Position numbers and translations under genes: made by a program. Shown here piece by piece: positions 6,726 through 15,527 of a stretch of DNA of 64,000 nt. This DNA comes from Erythrobacteraceae bacterium CFH 75059. GTDB taxonomy: Bacteria > Pseudomonadota > Alphaproteobacteria > Sphingomonadales > Sphingomonadaceae. The stretch covers positions 620,001-684,000 of the forward strand of contig SJSR01000001.1 in the NCBI GenBank assembly GCA_004331795.1, read 5' to 3'. Every line of letters begins with the position of its first letter. Position 1 is the stretch's first letter. The notes under the pieces were generated by a model that worked only from the letters and a program-made list of their open reading frames with translations, made no database searches and was not told where the DNA came from.

Positions 6726-8669
6726 TCACACCTCCGTCTCCTCGGATCGCCGCGGAGCCGGGATGTCGGGCGGGGCGAGCGGCAGGGTGAACCAGAACCG
6801 CGCCCCGCGGTCGGGACGCTCGTGCGCCATGGCGCCGCCCATCGACTGCACCATGCTGCGCGACAGGGCAAGGCCCAAGCCCGTGCCCTCGACATTCGAG
6901 CGCCGCTCCTGGCCCAGCCGGTCGAACGCGGTGAACAGCCGCGGCGCATGGGCGGGGTCGATGCCGACCCCGTCATCCTCCACAATGATGCAGGCGCTTG
7001 CGCCTTCCTGCCGCGCCGTCAGCGTGACGGTGGTGCCGTTGCCGTGATACTTGGCCGCGTTGGCGAGCAGGTTGAGGATCACCTGCACCACCCGGCGCCG
7101 GTCGGCCACCACCCGCAGGGGTCGTCGAGGCGGGTCGACCGTCAGCCGCAGTCCGGCCCCCGCCACGATGGGCGCGGCGAGACTGGCAGCCTGACGGCAC
7201 ACGGCCTCGAGGTCGAGTGCTTCGGCGCGCAGTTCGGCGCCGCCGGCCTCGATCGCGGAAATGTCGAGCAGATCGTCGATCAGCGCGAGAAGATGGCGGG
7301 CGGCGGCCATGATGTGGGTGACGGCCGCACGGTGGCGCTCGGGCAGGTCGTCCGCGTCCAGTTCGAGCAGCTGACCAAAACCGAGGATGGCGCTGAGGGG
7401 CGTGCGCAGCTCGTGGCTGGTGCGGGAGAGAAAGACGCTCTTGGCGTCGCTGGCCGCCACCGCCTCCTCCCGCGCCAGCCTCAGCGTCTCCTCGGCCCGG
7501 TGCCGCTCGCTGATGTCGCGGGTGACCTTGGCGAAGCCGCGCAGGGCGCCGTGCTCGTCGCGCAGGGCGGTGATCACCACGTTGGCCCAGAATCGCGACC
7601 CGTCACGGCGCACGCGCCAGCCCTCGTCCTCGGCGGTGCCGTGCCGCCTTGCCTGCGCCAGCATTTCCGCCGGGCGGTGCGCACGGGTTTCGGGCGGATA
7701 GAACCGGCTGAAATGCTGGCCGAGGATCTCTCCTGCGCGCCAGCCCTTGATGCGTTCGGCACCCTGGTTCCAGCTGACCACCAGACCGTCGGCGTCAAGG
7801 GCGAAGATGCCGTAGTCGCGGACCTGGTCGACCACCAGGCGAAACCGCTCCTCGCTCTCGCGCAGGGCGTGCTCGCGGGCGCGCAGCAGGGCGCTCGCCC
7901 GGGCAAGGCGCTGGGCAAGCCGGCCGATCTCGTCCGACTCGGCCGGCTGTTCGCCAAGCGCCTCGCCCCGCGCGAGGCGGGTCGCGTTGTGCTCCAGCAC
8001 CCTCACGCGCCGCACGATGCCGGTGGAGAACAGGTACACCGCGGCCAGGCTGCCCAGGAGGCCCAGCACCGCGCTGATGGCGGTGACGACCAGAAACCGT
8101 CCGCGCACGTCCTCCACCCTCGCGGTGCGCTCGGCGAGAAGCACGCTTTCGCGCTGCTGGAGAGCGTCGATCTCCGCCCGCATGGCGTCGAGCACCTGCG
8201 TGTTCGCCCGCAGCGCGCGCCGCAGCTCCGCGGTGTCCGGCGATCTCTCCGCGAGGGCCGCAATCTGGCGCAGCCCCTCCTGCTTGCGGGCGGTGAGACC
8301 GCGCAGGCGCTCGAAACGGGCGCGCACCTGCGGATCACGGATCGCGCCGTCGAGCCGCGCCATGGTGGCCGGAAGCTCCGCCTCTGCCTGCCGGTACCGG
8401 TCGAGAAACTGCTCTTCGCGGGTCAGGGCATAGCCGCGCACACCCGCCGCCGCTTCGGCGAGCAGGGCGTGGACCCGATGGGTGTCGCGCTGGATGGCAA
8501 AGGCCCGGCGGACATCGTCCTCGGCCTGCACCTCCGCGGTGCTGGCGCCGTAGAGGGAAACAAGCGCCGCCAGCAGCACCAGCAGCGGCACGGCCACGAC
8601 CACCACCCCTTTGAAGGTCAGCGGCCGGTCCGTCCACAACCGGGTGGGGAGGCGAAAGGGTGCAGGCAT
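6726..8669 (-). CDS. CHASE3-HAMP-PAS sensor histidine kinase
   Basis: A 647-residue membrane kinase. Membrane helix at 21-42, a periplasmic CHASE3-type helical sensor at ~43-190, second helix at 192-215, HAMP to ~265, PAS at ~275-390 (FALDADGLVVSWNQGAERI), HisKA with phospho-His419 (SHELRTPLSAILGFGQLL), and an ATP-binding domain with N box (NLLANAAKYHGN), DDGVGID and GTGLGLALSR. The signal is unknown. It lies 17 bp after the NarL-like regulator gene and 7 bp before the receiver-only gene, so all four are probably cotranscribed. Confidence 0.93.
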   Translation of the reverse strand: MPAPFRLPTRLWTDRPLTFKGVVVVAVPLLVLLAALVSLYGASTAEVQAEDDVRRAFAIQRDTHRVHALLAEAAAGVRGYALTREEQFLDRYRQAEAELPATMARLDGAIRDPQVRARFERLRGLTARKQEGLRQIAALAERSPDTAELRRALRANTQVLDAMRAEIDALQQRESVLLAERTARVEDVRGRFLVVTAISAVLGLLGSLAAVYLFSTGIVRRVRVLEHNATRLARGEALGEQPAESDEIGRLAQRLARASALLRAREHALRESEERFRLVVDQVRDYGIFALDADGLVVSWNQGAERIKGWRAGEILGQHFSRFYPPETRAHRPAEMLAQARRHGTAEDEGWRVRRDGSRFWANVVITALRDEHGALRGFAKVTRDISERHRAEETLRLAREEAVAASDAKSVFLSRTSHELRTPLSAILGFGQLLELDADDLPERHRAAVTHIMAAARHLLALIDDLLDISAIEAGGAELRAEALDLEAVCRQAASLAAPIVAGAGLRLTVDPPRRPLRVVADRRRVVQVILNLLANAAKYHGNGTTVTLTARQEGASACIIVEDDGVGIDPAHAPRLFTAFDRLGQERRSNVEGTGLGLALSRSMVQSMGGAMAHERPDRGARFWFTLPLAPPDIPAPRRSEETEV

Positions 8670-8686
8670 GGCGGCGGACGGCGCCT

Positions 8687-9337
8687 TCAGCCGCCGGGTG
8701 CGTGACGCGCTGCCAGCACGGCCGCCTCGGTCCGGTCGGCCGCACCCAGCTTGGCGATGATCCGCTCGACATGGGCCTTGACGGTTGCCGGGCTGATCCC
8801 GAGGCTGCGGGCGATCTGCTTGTTCGTCATGCCCCTGGCGATCAGGCCGGTGACGTCCAGCTCGCGCGGCGTCAGCATGTCCGCGGGAGCACGCACCGCC
8901 GCCGCCGCAGGCGGTGCACGCATGGCGGCGCCCACCAGCCCGAGCGGCACGGCGAGGCGCCCCTCGGCCACCTGCCGGATGGCCGCGCGCAGCTCGTCGA
9001 GCCCGGTGTCCTTCAGCACATAGCCTGCCGCCCCCGCGGCCAGCGCCTCGCGGACATAGGCGGGCAGATCGTGCAGCGTCAGCATCAGCACCCGGCTCGG
9101 CACGTCCAGCTCGGCGATCTGCCGGGTGGCTTCAAGGCCGTCCATGCCCTCCCCGAGGCGGATGTCCATCAGCACGACGTCCGGCACGAGCGTCCGCGTC
9201 ATCGCCACCGCCTCCTCGCCGGTGGCCGCCAGCCCGACCACCGCGATGCAGCTGTCGCTGAGAACTGCGGCCAACCCCTCGCGGGCCAGCTGATGGTCGT
9301 CGGTGATCAGCACCCGGATCGGGGGCTGGCCGGTCAT
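8687..9337 (-). CDS. NarL/FixJ-family response regulator
   Basis: A 216-residue regulator with an N-terminal receiver (TDDH at 12-15, phospho-acceptor Asp58 in LMDIR, Lys in YVLKDTG) and a C-terminal LuxR-type helix-turn-helix (LTPRELDVTGLIARGMTNKQ onward to about residue 212). The ATG at 9337 overlaps the stop of the upstream kinase (ATGA), which picks this start over one 17 codons upstream and marks the two as a cognate pair. It should bind DNA when phosphorylated. Targets are unknown; the oxidase cluster downstream is one possibility. Confidence 0.93.
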   Translation of the reverse strand: MTGQPPIRVLITDDHQLAREGLAAVLSDSCIAVVGLAATGEEAVAMTRTLVPDVVLMDIRLGEGMDGLEATRQIAELDVPSRVLMLTLHDLPAYVREALAAGAAGYVLKDTGLDELRAAIRQVAEGRLAVPLGLVGAAMRAPPAAAAVRAPADMLTPRELDVTGLIARGMTNKQIARSLGISPATVKAHVERIIAKLGAADRTEAAVLAARHAPGG

Positions 9338-10425
9338 GACACCGGCAGGCGCGCGGTGACGCTCACCCCCTTGCCCGGCGGCCCGCACCAGTCGAGCGAG
9401 CCGCCGATCATGGCCATGCGCTCCTTCATCCCGTCGATGCCGAGGCGCGCCCCGCCGGCGTGACCGCGCGCCGGGTCCGGCATCGGCTCATCGCCGGCCC
9501 CGGCCCCGTCATCCGTCACCCGCAGCACGACCCCTGTGTCGTCCCGGCGCAGCACCACCGCAACCGCCGCCCGGCCGGCATGCTTGCGGATGTTGGTGAT
9601 CGCTTCCTGGGCCACGCGGAACAGCGCCGTTTCCGCCGCACCCGTCAAAGCGCAGCGCAGCGGTTCGACCGTCATAGCGACCGTGTAGCCGTCCTCCTGA
9701 AGCTGCTCGGCCAGCGCCTGCACCGCCGCCTCGAGTCCGAGGTCGTCGAGCAGCGTCGGTCGCAGGCCGGCAATGACCCGGCGCAGTTCGCGCACCAGGC
9801 TCCGGGCGATCTGGGCCGGGCTTGCCTTGTCCTTCCCGCCCCCGACACGCTGATCCGCGGCGTCGAGCATGCGGAACAGCGCGGTGGCGGTCTGCGCAAC
9901 TCCGTCGTGCAGGTCACGCGCCACGCGCCGCCGCTCTTCCTCCTGCGCGGCCAGCACTTGTCCCACCAGGCTCTCCAGCCGTCCCTCGCGTTCGCGGAGC
10001 GCATCGAGAAGGGCCGAACGCTCGTCATCCCGCCTGATCCGGTCGAGCGTGGTGCCCATCAGCTCGAGCAGCAGGGCCGCCGCGGCACGGTCTTCGGCAT
10101 CGGCGATGTCCGCCAGCCTACCCACGCCCCGCAGTTCCAGCCGCGCTAGCACGGCATCGGAACGGCCGGGCGCGGCAACGGCCAGCCCGCTGGCTGAGGG
10201 GTCGAGGTGGAGACGCGCCTTCGAGACGCCGACGAAGAGCGCCAGCCGCTGCGCACAGCGTTCCAGAACGGGTTTCGCGGTGTCGCTCGTGACACCGGCC
10301 AGCTCGCGTCCGGCTTCCGTCAGCAGGCGCAAGCGTGCCGCGCGGGCCTCGGCGGCACGGTAGAGCGCGCGAAGCTCGGCCACATTGTCGAGCGGCAGCG
10401 GCACGGGTGCGGGCGTGGACTGCAT
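9334..10425 (-). CDS. NarX-type soluble sensor histidine kinase
   Basis: A 363-residue kinase without membrane helices. Residues ~20-130 form a GAF-like sensory region of uncertain ligand, ~135-165 a coiled-coil linker, then the HisKA_3 box with phospho-His173 (RRVARDLHDGVAQTATALFR) and an ATP-binding domain (VAQEAITNIRKHAG, VTDDGAGAG, GIDGMKERM). It is first in the four-gene signalling unit and divergent from the gene at 10591 across a 165-bp gap. That gap contains the inverted repeat AGGCC-GGGC-GGCCT at 10461-10474, a possible operator. Confidence 0.92.
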   Translation of the reverse strand: MQSTPAPVPLPLDNVAELRALYRAAEARAARLRLLTEAGRELAGVTSDTAKPVLERCAQRLALFVGVSKARLHLDPSASGLAVAAPGRSDAVLARLELRGVGRLADIADAEDRAAAALLLELMGTTLDRIRRDDERSALLDALREREGRLESLVGQVLAAQEEERRRVARDLHDGVAQTATALFRMLDAADQRVGGGKDKASPAQIARSLVRELRRVIAGLRPTLLDDLGLEAAVQALAEQLQEDGYTVAMTVEPLRCALTGAAETALFRVAQEAITNIRKHAGRAAVAVVLRRDDTGVVLRVTDDGAGAGDEPMPDPARGHAGGARLGIDGMKERMAMIGGSLDWCGPPGKGVSVTARLPVS

Positions 10426-10590
10426 GGGCGCGGTTTTATCGCCCCGGGCAAAGCGTGCATAGGCCGGGCGGCCTAGGCCGACCCGCCGTCCAACCGGCTG
10501 ATGCGCGCAGATCGGGCCGTTTCTAGCTGAGGTGCGTCCATCGCAAGGCTGCCAGGGATTGCGCCCGGCGGCCGTTCAAGGGGTTCTTCG

Positions 10591-11202
10591 ATGATGCTTG
10601 CCAGACCGCTTGCCGCTGTTTCCGCGCTGTCCCTCGCCGCGCTTGCCGCGTTCCCCGCCACGGCGCAGATGCAGCCGCGTCCGACCACGGTCGAGACGGA
10701 CCGCGCCGAGGTCATCGCCCTCTACGCACCCATCACTGTCGCCGAGGTCGAGGCGGCGCAGAAGGCGTGGGGCGACGCGCTGGTCGCCATCTCCACCACG
10801 CATGACCGCGAAGGGCACGCGGCCGCTCGGCGACTCGCCGAGCAGGTCATCGACAGCGCCTATGCCTATGACATGGGCAAGGTGCTGTTCAAGCCGACGC
10901 TGACCGTGGCGCCGCAGACCTTCCGCACCGACCGCGAAGGGGCGCTCGCCTATTTCGTTGGCGGCAACAGCCGGTTTGCCGGCGACACCGGCTTTGCCCT
11001 TGGCAGCTGGCGGCAATACGCCGTGGAGAATGCCGGCATCGTCATCACCGGCAACACCGCCATCTCGATGGGCAACGTGACACTGACGAACGCGCGTGGC
11101 GAACAGACCACGGTCGACAAGACGTGGGGCTTCGTGCGCGGGCCGGACGGACGGCTGCGGATCATGCTGCACCATTCGTCGCTCCCCTACCGCCCGAACT
11201 GA
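10591..11202 (+). CDS. Secreted SnoaL-like protein
   Basis: A 203-residue protein with a Sec signal peptide (hydrophobic core ~5-22, cleavage near ATAQ). The mature part reads like the small exported family with motifs AQKAWGDALVAISTTH, YFVGGNSRFAGDTGFAL and GNTAISMGNVTLT. Such proteins are sometimes labelled phosphoribosyl-AMP cyclohydrolase in annotations, but I see no HisI metal or cysteine motif here, so that label should not be used. The fold looks like a periplasmic cone-shaped (SnoaL/NTF2-type) domain. Function is unknown. Confidence 0.75.
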   Translation: MMLARPLAAVSALSLAALAAFPATAQMQPRPTTVETDRAEVIALYAPITVAEVEAAQKAWGDALVAISTTHDREGHAAARRLAEQVIDSAYAYDMGKVLFKPTLTVAPQTFRTDREGALAYFVGGNSRFAGDTGFALGSWRQYAVENAGIVITGNTAISMGNVTLTNARGEQTTVDKTWGFVRGPDGRLRIMLHHSSLPYRPN

Positions 11203-11360
11203 GGGCGCGGAACGGGCGATGGGTCCGGGTGGCGGTCGAAGGCGGCTGCCGCCCGGAGCATGCGCGCGGGAGCGGGGGCGTGACGCTGCCGCCCGCATCC
11301 GCTCCGGCCCTCGCGAAAGGGCCTTGAGCTATCCGTCCGCTGGCGTCAGGGAGCCTGCGC

Positions 11361-12014
11361 ATGCGTCTTCTTCTGAACACCGCCATCGCCGCCCTCGCCT
11401 GCACCGCCGCGCCGCTCACGGCCGGGGACAGCGACTTCGAATTCTGGCTGAACCCGTCGGCAAGCTGGGAGCTGGACAGCAACACTGACCTCGAGGTCGA
11501 GACGGCGCAGCGGTTTCGCGATTCGCGCCGCGGGCGCGTCGACACCTATTTCGCCCGCCTGTGGATCCATCAGGGTATCAGCGACGCCTTCACCCTCAGC
11601 GGCGCGTTTGAAAAGAGGATCAACGACGGCGGACGCGACGAGACGCGCCTCATCCAGCAACTGAGCGGACGGCACGGCGTGCTGCGGACCCGCCTGCGCT
11701 TCGAGCAGCGTTTCATCGAGGACGCCGACCGCCTCGCGCTGAGGCTGCGACCGCGCCTAGGTGTCTCGGTGCCGCTGGATGCGGACGGGCGGTGGAGTTT
11801 CGATTCCAACGCCGAGCTGTTCTTCACCCTGCGCGGAACCAGCGCCAGCAGCGACACGGGCCTGACCGGGCTGCGGACCCAGATCGGCGTCGGCTACGAG
11901 GTGAACGACCGCCTCGCGCTCAGCGCCACCTACCTGCGGCAGCAGGACATCGCCCCCGGTAAACCGGACACCATCGGCCACGCGCCGGTGATCGGCGTGG
12001 AGCTGTCGTTCTGA
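11361..12014 (+). CDS. DUF2490-type secreted beta-rich protein
   Basis: A 217-residue protein with a signal peptide (residues 1-22, cleavage near LTAG). It then has alternating beta-strand patterns and a terminal aromatic residue (VELSF), as expected for an outer-membrane beta barrel. Segments such as FWLNPSASWEL, RLRFEQRFIEDADRLALRLR and TYLRQQDIAPG match the DUF2490 family. Function is unknown. It stands alone, with 158 bp upstream and 193 bp downstream to rplM. Confidence 0.75.
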   Translation: MRLLLNTAIAALACTAAPLTAGDSDFEFWLNPSASWELDSNTDLEVETAQRFRDSRRGRVDTYFARLWIHQGISDAFTLSGAFEKRINDGGRDETRLIQQLSGRHGVLRTRLRFEQRFIEDADRLALRLRPRLGVSVPLDADGRWSFDSNAELFFTLRGTSASSDTGLTGLRTQIGVGYEVNDRLALSATYLRQQDIAPGKPDTIGHAPVIGVELSF

Positions 12015-12066
12015 GCGGCCGTCCTCTAGGGTATCATTTTACCGTTTCCAGGAGGGGCGGTTTTCC

Positions 12067-12095
12067 TTGACTTTTGCGCTCTCGCCGAACACATG
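12067..12095 (+). promoter_or_regulatory. Candidate promoter of rplM-rpsI
   Basis: TTGACT at 12067-12072 is followed after 17 bp by CACATG at 12090-12095. The -35 element is good and its flanking TTT is common in alphaproteobacterial ribosomal promoters; the -10 is weak. Transcription would start about 105 bp before rplM, leaving a leader in which ribosomal autoregulation could act. Read by eye only. Confidence 0.35.
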
Positions 12096-12207
12096 AGCGC
12101 CCGTTGCGGGGCGCCCGGCGGGCGCGCGCCGCGCGCGAGTCACTTGTTTCGACGGGCGGCCTTGTGTCCGGTCCGGGCGGAGCACAAGAGCACGGGAACA
12201 TTCAGCC

Positions 12208-12687
12208 ATGAAGGCGCTGCACAAGACCACGCGGTCGATCAAGCCGGCCGAGGTCGAGAAACAATGGCATCTCATCGATGCGGAGGGGTTGGTCGTGGGC
12301 CGGCTGGCCAGCATCGTCGCCAACATCCTGCGCGGCAAGCACAAGCCGAGCTACACACCCCATGTGGACTGCGGTGACCATGTCGTCGTCATCAACGCCG
12401 ACAAGGTGCGCTTCACCGGCAACAAGCTGCAGGACAAGCGCTACTACCGCCACACCGGGCACATCGGCGGGATCAAGGAGACCTCGCCGGCCAAGGTGCT
12501 GGAAGGCCGCTTCCCCGAGCGCGTTCTGGAGAAGGCGGTCGAGCGCATGGTGCCGCGCGGACCGCTCGGCCGGCGTCAGATGAAGGCCCTGCACCTGTAT
12601 GCCGGAACCGAGCACCCGCATGGCGGGCAGAACCCGGTGACGCTCGACGTTGCCGCAATGAACCGCAAGAACAAGGCGAGCGCATGA
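12208..12687 (+). CDS. rplM: Ribosomal protein L13
   Basis: A 159-residue protein of normal length for L13, with the expected [20 protein letters not shown] start, [15 protein letters not shown], and [20 protein letters not shown] towards the end. It is a component of the large ribosomal subunit that binds 23S rRNA early in assembly. The last codons overlap the rpsI start in an ATGA, the usual L13-S9 pair. The 193-bp upstream gap carries a promoter-like sequence. Confidence 0.98.
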   Translation: MKALHKTTRSIKPAEVEKQWHLIDAEGLVVGRLASIVANILRGKHKPSYTPHVDCGDHVVVINADKVRFTGNKLQDKRYYRHTGHIGGIKETSPAKVLEGRFPERVLEKAVERMVPRGPLGRRQMKALHLYAGTEHPHGGQNPVTLDVAAMNRKNKASA

Positions 12688-13214
12688 TGGCTGACCAGGC
12701 AACAACCGTGTCCAATCTGGCGGACCTCAAGACCATCGCGGGCGATGCGCCCGACGCGCAGTTCTCCGGCGACACGCCGACCGCGCGCGGCAGCGACACT
12801 CCCCTGCGGGAGCAGCAGCTCGACGCGCAGGGTCGCGCCTACGCCACCGGCCGCCGCAAGGACGCGACGGCGCGCGTGTGGATCAAGCCGGGCAAGGGCA
12901 CCTTCACCATCAACGGCAAGGACCAGGCGGAGTACTTCGCCCGTCCGACGCTGCGCCTCGTCATCAACCAGCCTTTCGCCATCACCGAGCGGGAAGGCCA
13001 GTACGACGTGATCTGCACCGTGAGCGGCGGTGGCCTGTCGGGGCAGGCCGGTGCGGTGAAGCACGGCATCAGCCAGGCGCTGGCCAAGTTCGAGCCGGCG
13101 CTGCGTTCGACGGTCAAGGCGGCCGGCTTCCTGACCCGCGACCCGCGCGTGGTGGAACGCAAGAAGTACGGCCGGGCCAAGGCGCGTCGCTCGTTCCAGT
13201 TCTCCAAGCGCTAA
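12684..13214 (+). CDS. rpsI: Ribosomal protein S9 with N-terminal extension
   Basis: A 176-residue protein. The conserved S9 core begins near residue 51 ([18 protein letters not shown]) and ends with the family's basic tail [11 protein letters not shown], which reaches toward the P-site tRNA. About 48 acidic, low-complexity residues precede the core; extended S9 proteins occur in alphaproteobacteria, and the start is fixed by the ATGA overlap with rplM. A GC-rich hairpin follows 43 bp after the stop. Confidence 0.97.
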   Translation: MMADQATTVSNLADLKTIAGDAPDAQFSGDTPTARGSDTPLREQQLDAQGRAYATGRRKDATARVWIKPGKGTFTINGKDQAEYFARPTLRLVINQPFAITEREGQYDVICTVSGGGLSGQAGAVKHGISQALAKFEPALRSTVKAAGFLTRDPRVVERKKYGRAKARRSFQFSKR

Positions 13215-13256
13215 GACCGCACACGGCGGACGGCCGCCGCAGCGGTGTTCGGACAG

Positions 13257-13290
13257 GGGCGGCCCGGGCAACCGGCCGCCCTTTCCTGTT
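13257..13290 (+). terminator. Rho-independent terminator after rpsI
   Basis: GGGCGGCC (13257-13264) pairs with GGCCGCCC (13274-13281) around a 9-base loop and is followed by TTTCCTGTT. The stem is perfect and GC-rich; the T run is short. It lies between rpsI and the convergent phosphoesterase gene, so it should end the ribosomal transcript. Confidence 0.7.
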
Positions 13291-13308
13291 GCAGCGCAAA
13301 GGGCGTCG

Positions 13309-14169
13309 TCAGTGCACAGGCGGGTCGACCGCCGGAACCGCGCCCACCGGCGCCACCGGTTCGCCGGGCTGGCGCGGCGGGAGCGCATCCTTGGGAACGT
13401 CGTCGATCTGCATGTCGGCGGTGGGGACCGCGTCGAGCGTTCGGACCCGGACATGAAGCCGCGCGCCGTCCCAGTGCAGCTCGTTGAACGACGGCGGCGT
13501 CGAGCGGAGCCTCTGCGACAGGGTGCCGGCACCGATCATGCGGACAGACCCGCTTCCCGTCTGCTCCTCAAGGTCGAAGGGGTCGTGGACATGACCGCTC
13601 AGCACACCCACCACCCCGCGCGAGGCCAGCGCCTCCAGCGCGGCGGTGCCGCCATGCGTCAGCAGCCGGCCTTCGCGGTCCCGTTCGACCAGCGGATGAT
13701 GCGCCGCGACCAGCGTCCGTGTTCCGGCAGGCAAGGCGTCGATGCGGGCAAGGCACTGCGCCAGCGCCCGCGGCGTGATCCAGCCTTCCGACCACGGCCA
13801 GCGCGGCTGCCAGCGGCGCACGGTCTTGAGCGGCACGATCGCGAGGTTCGGCAGTTCGATCACCCGCTCCACCGTGCTCCGCACCCGCTGGAACCGGCGG
13901 TAGGGATCGACGAATCGCTCCACCGGGTTGAAGTACGGAAGATCGTGGTTGCCCACCTCCACCGTGACCGGCAGATCGAGCGCATCGATCCAGGCGGTCG
14001 CGGCGCGGAACTCGCGGTGGCGGGCGCGCATGGTGAGGTCGCCGGTGATCACGACGGCGGCCGGGCGCAGCCGCTCCATCTCGGCGCGCGCCCATGCCAG
14101 CGCCCGGCGGTCCTCCAAACCCCAGTGAATGTCGGAAATGTGGAAGAGCAGCGTTCCGTCAGTAGCCAT
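13309..14169 (-). CDS. Metallophosphoesterase
   Basis: A 286-residue calcineurin-like phosphoesterase with the full set of metal motifs: HISDIHWG near the N-terminus, GDLTMRARH, GNHDLPYFN, AAHHPL and GHVHDPFD. A dinuclear metal enzyme is expected; the natural substrate cannot be read from the sequence. The 3' end converges on rpsI. The ATG at 14169 lies inside the last codons of the upstream lipid-kinase-like gene (11-bp overlap), suggesting they work as a pair, possibly in lipid or nucleotide-headgroup turnover (inference). Confidence 0.9.
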   Translation of the reverse strand: MATDGTLLFHISDIHWGLEDRRALAWARAEMERLRPAAVVITGDLTMRARHREFRAATAWIDALDLPVTVEVGNHDLPYFNPVERFVDPYRRFQRVRSTVERVIELPNLAIVPLKTVRRWQPRWPWSEGWITPRALAQCLARIDALPAGTRTLVAAHHPLVERDREGRLLTHGGTAALEALASRGVVGVLSGHVHDPFDLEEQTGSGSVRMIGAGTLSQRLRSTPPSFNELHWDGARLHVRVRTLDAVPTADMQIDDVPKDALPPRQPGEPVAPVGAVPAVDPPVH

Positions 14170-15016
14170 GGTCACTCGCCAGAAACAGGGTGGGGTGTTC
14201 CACCAGCGTGAAAGCGGAACGGTCCGCAACCTGATGCGCCTCGCCGTCGAGGAGGACGTCGATCGGCGTGCAATCCGCCTTGGCGAGCGACACCTCGTCG
14301 ACCAGCCCGAGCCGGTCGTGCGGACCGGAGCGGAACTCGCGTCGCAGCAGCGCCCAGCCTTGGGCGAGGTAGTCGCCGAGCCCTTCCGCATGGTAGGCGT
14401 CGATCTGGATCCCGCGGTGCGTCGGCATCAACTTGAGCAGAGGATACCCCTCCTCGGCGCCGAGCGGCGGCTCCAGGCAGCGCACGCCCGGTCCCGCGGT
14501 CGTGACGCCGATGGCCTCGCTCGCCGAACCGGCAATCGCGGCCAGATCCCTTTCGCGCATCGCTTCACGGACCGCCTGCCAGCTGGCGCCGGGTCCGGCG
14601 AGCAGGTCGACGAGCGCGATGCCGGCGTCGGTGGCGATGACCTTCAGCGGGACCGGGCGCATGGCGCCCCGGCCGAAGCGGGCAATGATCTCGCCGGCAT
14701 CGGCTTCGCCATGCAGGCGCTGCGCCAGCAGGTTCTTGGTCCCGCCGGGCAGAACCAGCACCTGCCCCTCCCACCCGTCAAGCGCGCCCACCATTGAATT
14801 GACGGAGCCATCGCCGGTGTAGATTGCCAGAACCGGGTTTCCGGTCTCCGCGAGCGTCTCCGCTGCGGGCGCGGCATCGTCGGGAAAGCTGCTGACCCGC
14901 ACCGTCTCCACCCCCGCCGCGGCGAAGGATTGCAGCAGCCGTTCCTGCGAATCGGCCGCGTTGCTGCCGCTGCGGCTGTTGGTCACGAGCCAGACTCTGC
15001 GGTGCGCTGCTGCCAT
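14159..15016 (-). CDS. Diacylglycerol kinase catalytic-domain protein
   Basis: A 285-residue soluble protein beginning WLVTNSRSGSN, the ATP-binding start of the diacylglycerol/sphingosine kinase fold. It has YTGDGSVNSM (canonical GGDGTLNEV) and LPGGTKNLLA (canonical PxGTxNxxA). The second G of GGDG is Thr and the T is Ser, so the nucleotide loop is slightly degenerate but probably active. Substrate could be diacylglycerol, a sphingoid base or another lipid; a sphingolipid role would suit a sphingomonad but is speculative. Confidence 0.82.
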   Translation of the reverse strand: MAAAHRRVWLVTNSRSGSNAADSQERLLQSFAAAGVETVRVSSFPDDAAPAAETLAETGNPVLAIYTGDGSVNSMVGALDGWEGQVLVLPGGTKNLLAQRLHGEADAGEIIARFGRGAMRPVPLKVIATDAGIALVDLLAGPGASWQAVREAMRERDLAAIAGSASEAIGVTTAGPGVRCLEPPLGAEEGYPLLKLMPTHRGIQIDAYHAEGLGDYLAQGWALLRREFRSGPHDRLGLVDEVSLAKADCTPIDVLLDGEAHQVADRSAFTLVEHPTLFLASDHGY

Positions 15017-15065
15017 GACGGGTGTTACCGCTGCGGGGGGCAGGTTGTTCCCCGCCGCTTGTGCG

Positions 15066-15350
15066 TCACACCCGCCTTGAGACGATCAGCCACGCGGTGA
15101 CGAGGTTCAGCGTGCTGTAGATCGCGTAGGCGAACGCCACTTCCGGCCACGCTCCGGCGGCCAGCAACATCGCCGCCGTCAGCAGCAGGAACTCGACCGC
15201 CAGCAGCACGCCGCCGCCGCGAAACCCCCGTCCCCGGGTGATCTGGAGCACCAGCGGGTGCCCGCTGTCGAGAACGGCGCGGTGCAGCGCGAAGTTGCCG
15301 ATCCCGAGCAGGAAGATGAACAGCACCGCCACCGGGTCATCATCGCCCAT
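15066..15350 (-). CDS. Small membrane protein, unknown
   Basis: A 94-residue protein with three hydrophobic helices (about residues 6-24, 45-68 and 70-88) separated by short polar loops and ending RRV. No motif is recognised. It lies 49 bp upstream of the lipid-kinase-like gene on the same strand and may share its transcript. The 177-bp gap on its other side separates it from the divergent PCMT-like gene. Confidence 0.65.
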   Translation of the reverse strand: MGDDDPVAVLFIFLLGIGNFALHRAVLDSGHPLVLQITRGRGFRGGGVLLAVEFLLLTAAMLLAAGAWPEVAFAYAIYSTLNLVTAWLIVSRRV

Positions 15351-15527
15351 CGGCGGCGCGCATCCAAGCGCGAATGCCGCCCCTTGGCACATGCGCGCCG
15401 CAGCCCTATTGCAGATGCGGCGCATCGGGCCGCGCCGGCGACAGCGCCCTGCTCTCCGCTTGACACCGGCCTGGCAAGCTGTATTGCGAAGATAAGACAC
15501 CAGAGGTCGAGCGACCCTACGAGGCCC

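Noticed and set aside
6651-8705. 684-aa plus-strand frame opposite the CHASE3 kinase
   Set aside because: Shadow frame; the kinase on the minus strand has complete domains and overlap-based operon context.
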